A stretch of DNA of 6,469 bases from Candidatus Aminicenantota bacterium (GTDB lineage Bacteria; Acidobacteriota; Aminicenantia; Aminicenantales; UBA4085): NCBI GenBank assembly GCA_003154255.1, contig PMCY01000073.1:1-6469 (forward strand), in the 5' to 3' direction. The translations under genes were made by a program, and so were the position numbers. Shown in pieces: positions 6,162-6,469 of this stretch; position 1 is the first letter of the stretch, and the number at the start of each line of letters is the position of its first letter. The notes under the pieces are model-generated. The model was not told the origin of the DNA, did no database searches, and saw only the letters and a program-made list of their open reading frames with translations.

Positions 6162-6399
6162 CAAAGGCCTTATCGAATTTTTCCCGGGCCTTTTTCAGCT
6201 TTTCCTGCTCCAGCGCGGCCGTGGCCTCGAATTTACCGGCCAAGCCGTTCTTCTTTTGCTTTTCCTTGAACAGAAGCTCATCCAGGGACTCTTTCTTTTT
6301 GGCCGCCTTTTCCGATTTCAGGACGCGGCGGTTCTCCCCATCCACCCAAATGACGGTCTGGCAATGGGGACAGGCGATTTCGAAGACCTTTTCGCTCAT
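6142..6399 (-). CDS. Small CxxC (half zinc-ribbon) and charged coiled-coil protein, unknown function
   Basis: This gene encodes 85 residues. Residues 7-27 form a short knuckle-like region with a single C10-P-H-C13 pair followed by strand-like TVIWVD, similar to the first half of a zinc ribbon. No second cysteine pair follows, so metal binding would need a dimer or a partner. Residues 28-85 are very rich in Lys, Glu, Ala and Leu (LDELLFKEKQKK, then LEQEKLKKAREKFDKAFEKK) and should form a long helix or coiled coil. There is no signal peptide or membrane segment, so it is probably cytoplasmic. Its stop abuts the carrier's stop with no gap. No Shine-Dalgarno is visible before the ATG at 6399. I do not recognise the family. 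The coherent domain-like layout and sensible amino-acid use make it more likely real than chance. Confidence 0.68.
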   Translation of the reverse strand: MSEKVFEIACPHCQTVIWVDGENRRVLKSEKAAKKKESLDELLFKEKQKKNGLAGKFEATAALEQEKLKKAREKFDKAFEKKDED

Positions 6400-6408
6400 G
6401 ATTCAATC

Positions 6409-6437
6409 AATCTAGCAGAAGCGGCACAGGCAAGCAA
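6409..6437 (-). promoter_or_regulatory. Candidate promoter of the small CxxC gene
   Basis: On the minus strand TTGCTT (6432-6437) and TAGATT (6409-6414) are 17 bases apart, with TGC before the -10 box giving an extended -10. The box matches are only moderate. The start would lie about 3-4 bases before the ATG, implying a nearly leaderless mRNA, in keeping with the absence of a Shine-Dalgarno. The rest of 6400-6469 shows nothing else. Confidence 0.3.
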
Positions 6438-6469
6438 CTTGAGGGCAAACAGGTGGGAAGCGAGGGGGG

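Noticed and set aside
4902..6269. A 455-codon plus-strand open frame overlapping the carrier
   Set aside because: It is a +2 shadow of the carrier gene, His/Arg/Pro-rich, with no membrane segments or motifs.
1..6469. Mobile element, phage, CRISPR or defence island
   Set aside because: No transposase, integrase, direct-repeat array, terminal inverted repeats or restriction/toxin-like genes are visible. All genes share similar GC-rich codon use, consistent with an ordinary chromosomal region.

Overview
This is a GC-rich bacterial chromosomal window with five genes: one cut by the left edge and four complete. There are no RNA genes, insertion sequences, CRISPR arrays or phage genes. Clear Shine-Dalgarno sequences, sigma70-like promoter spacing, two secreted proteins with Sec-type signal peptides and a PlsC-like acyltransferase suggest a didermic, heterotrophic bacterium. 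The overall style (GC-rich, secreted glycosidase, peptide catabolism, NhaC-type carrier) would suit Acidobacteriota or Candidatus Aminicenantota, but this is a low-confidence guess because there is no phylogenetic marker.

Layout, left to right. Positions 1-865 (minus) hold the N-terminal part of a secreted alpha-glucuronidase-like glycoside hydrolase. Positions 866-1004 are a divergent promoter region with two well-formed promoters back to back. Positions 1005-2684 (plus) encode a secreted 559-residue protein that reads as three tandem PsbP/DcrB-like domains. Its 3' end overlaps by 62 bases, tail to tail, a minus-strand gene at 2623-3402 for a divergent lysophospholipid-type acyltransferase. 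Positions 3403-3504 are a second divergent promoter region. Positions 3505-4686 and 4708-6141 (plus) form a two-gene operon: isoaspartyl dipeptidase (iadA) followed by an NhaC-family Na+/H+ antiporter-type carrier. The operon ends in an intrinsic terminator at 6118-6161. That terminator overlaps the 3' ends of the carrier gene and of a convergent small gene at 6142-6399, which encodes an 85-residue CxxC plus coiled-coil protein. The last 70 bases hold at most its promoter.

The best-supported functional unit is iadA plus the carrier. IadA releases aspartate from isoaspartyl dipeptides produced by protein ageing, and the adjacent ion-coupled carrier may move the peptide, its products or compensating ions. 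The most notable details are a glutamate where E. coli IadA has its carbamylated metal-bridging lysine, altered catalytic motifs in the acyltransferase, the symmetric divergent promoter, and the terminator shared with two converging coding ends. I did not find a convincing undescribed multi-gene system.
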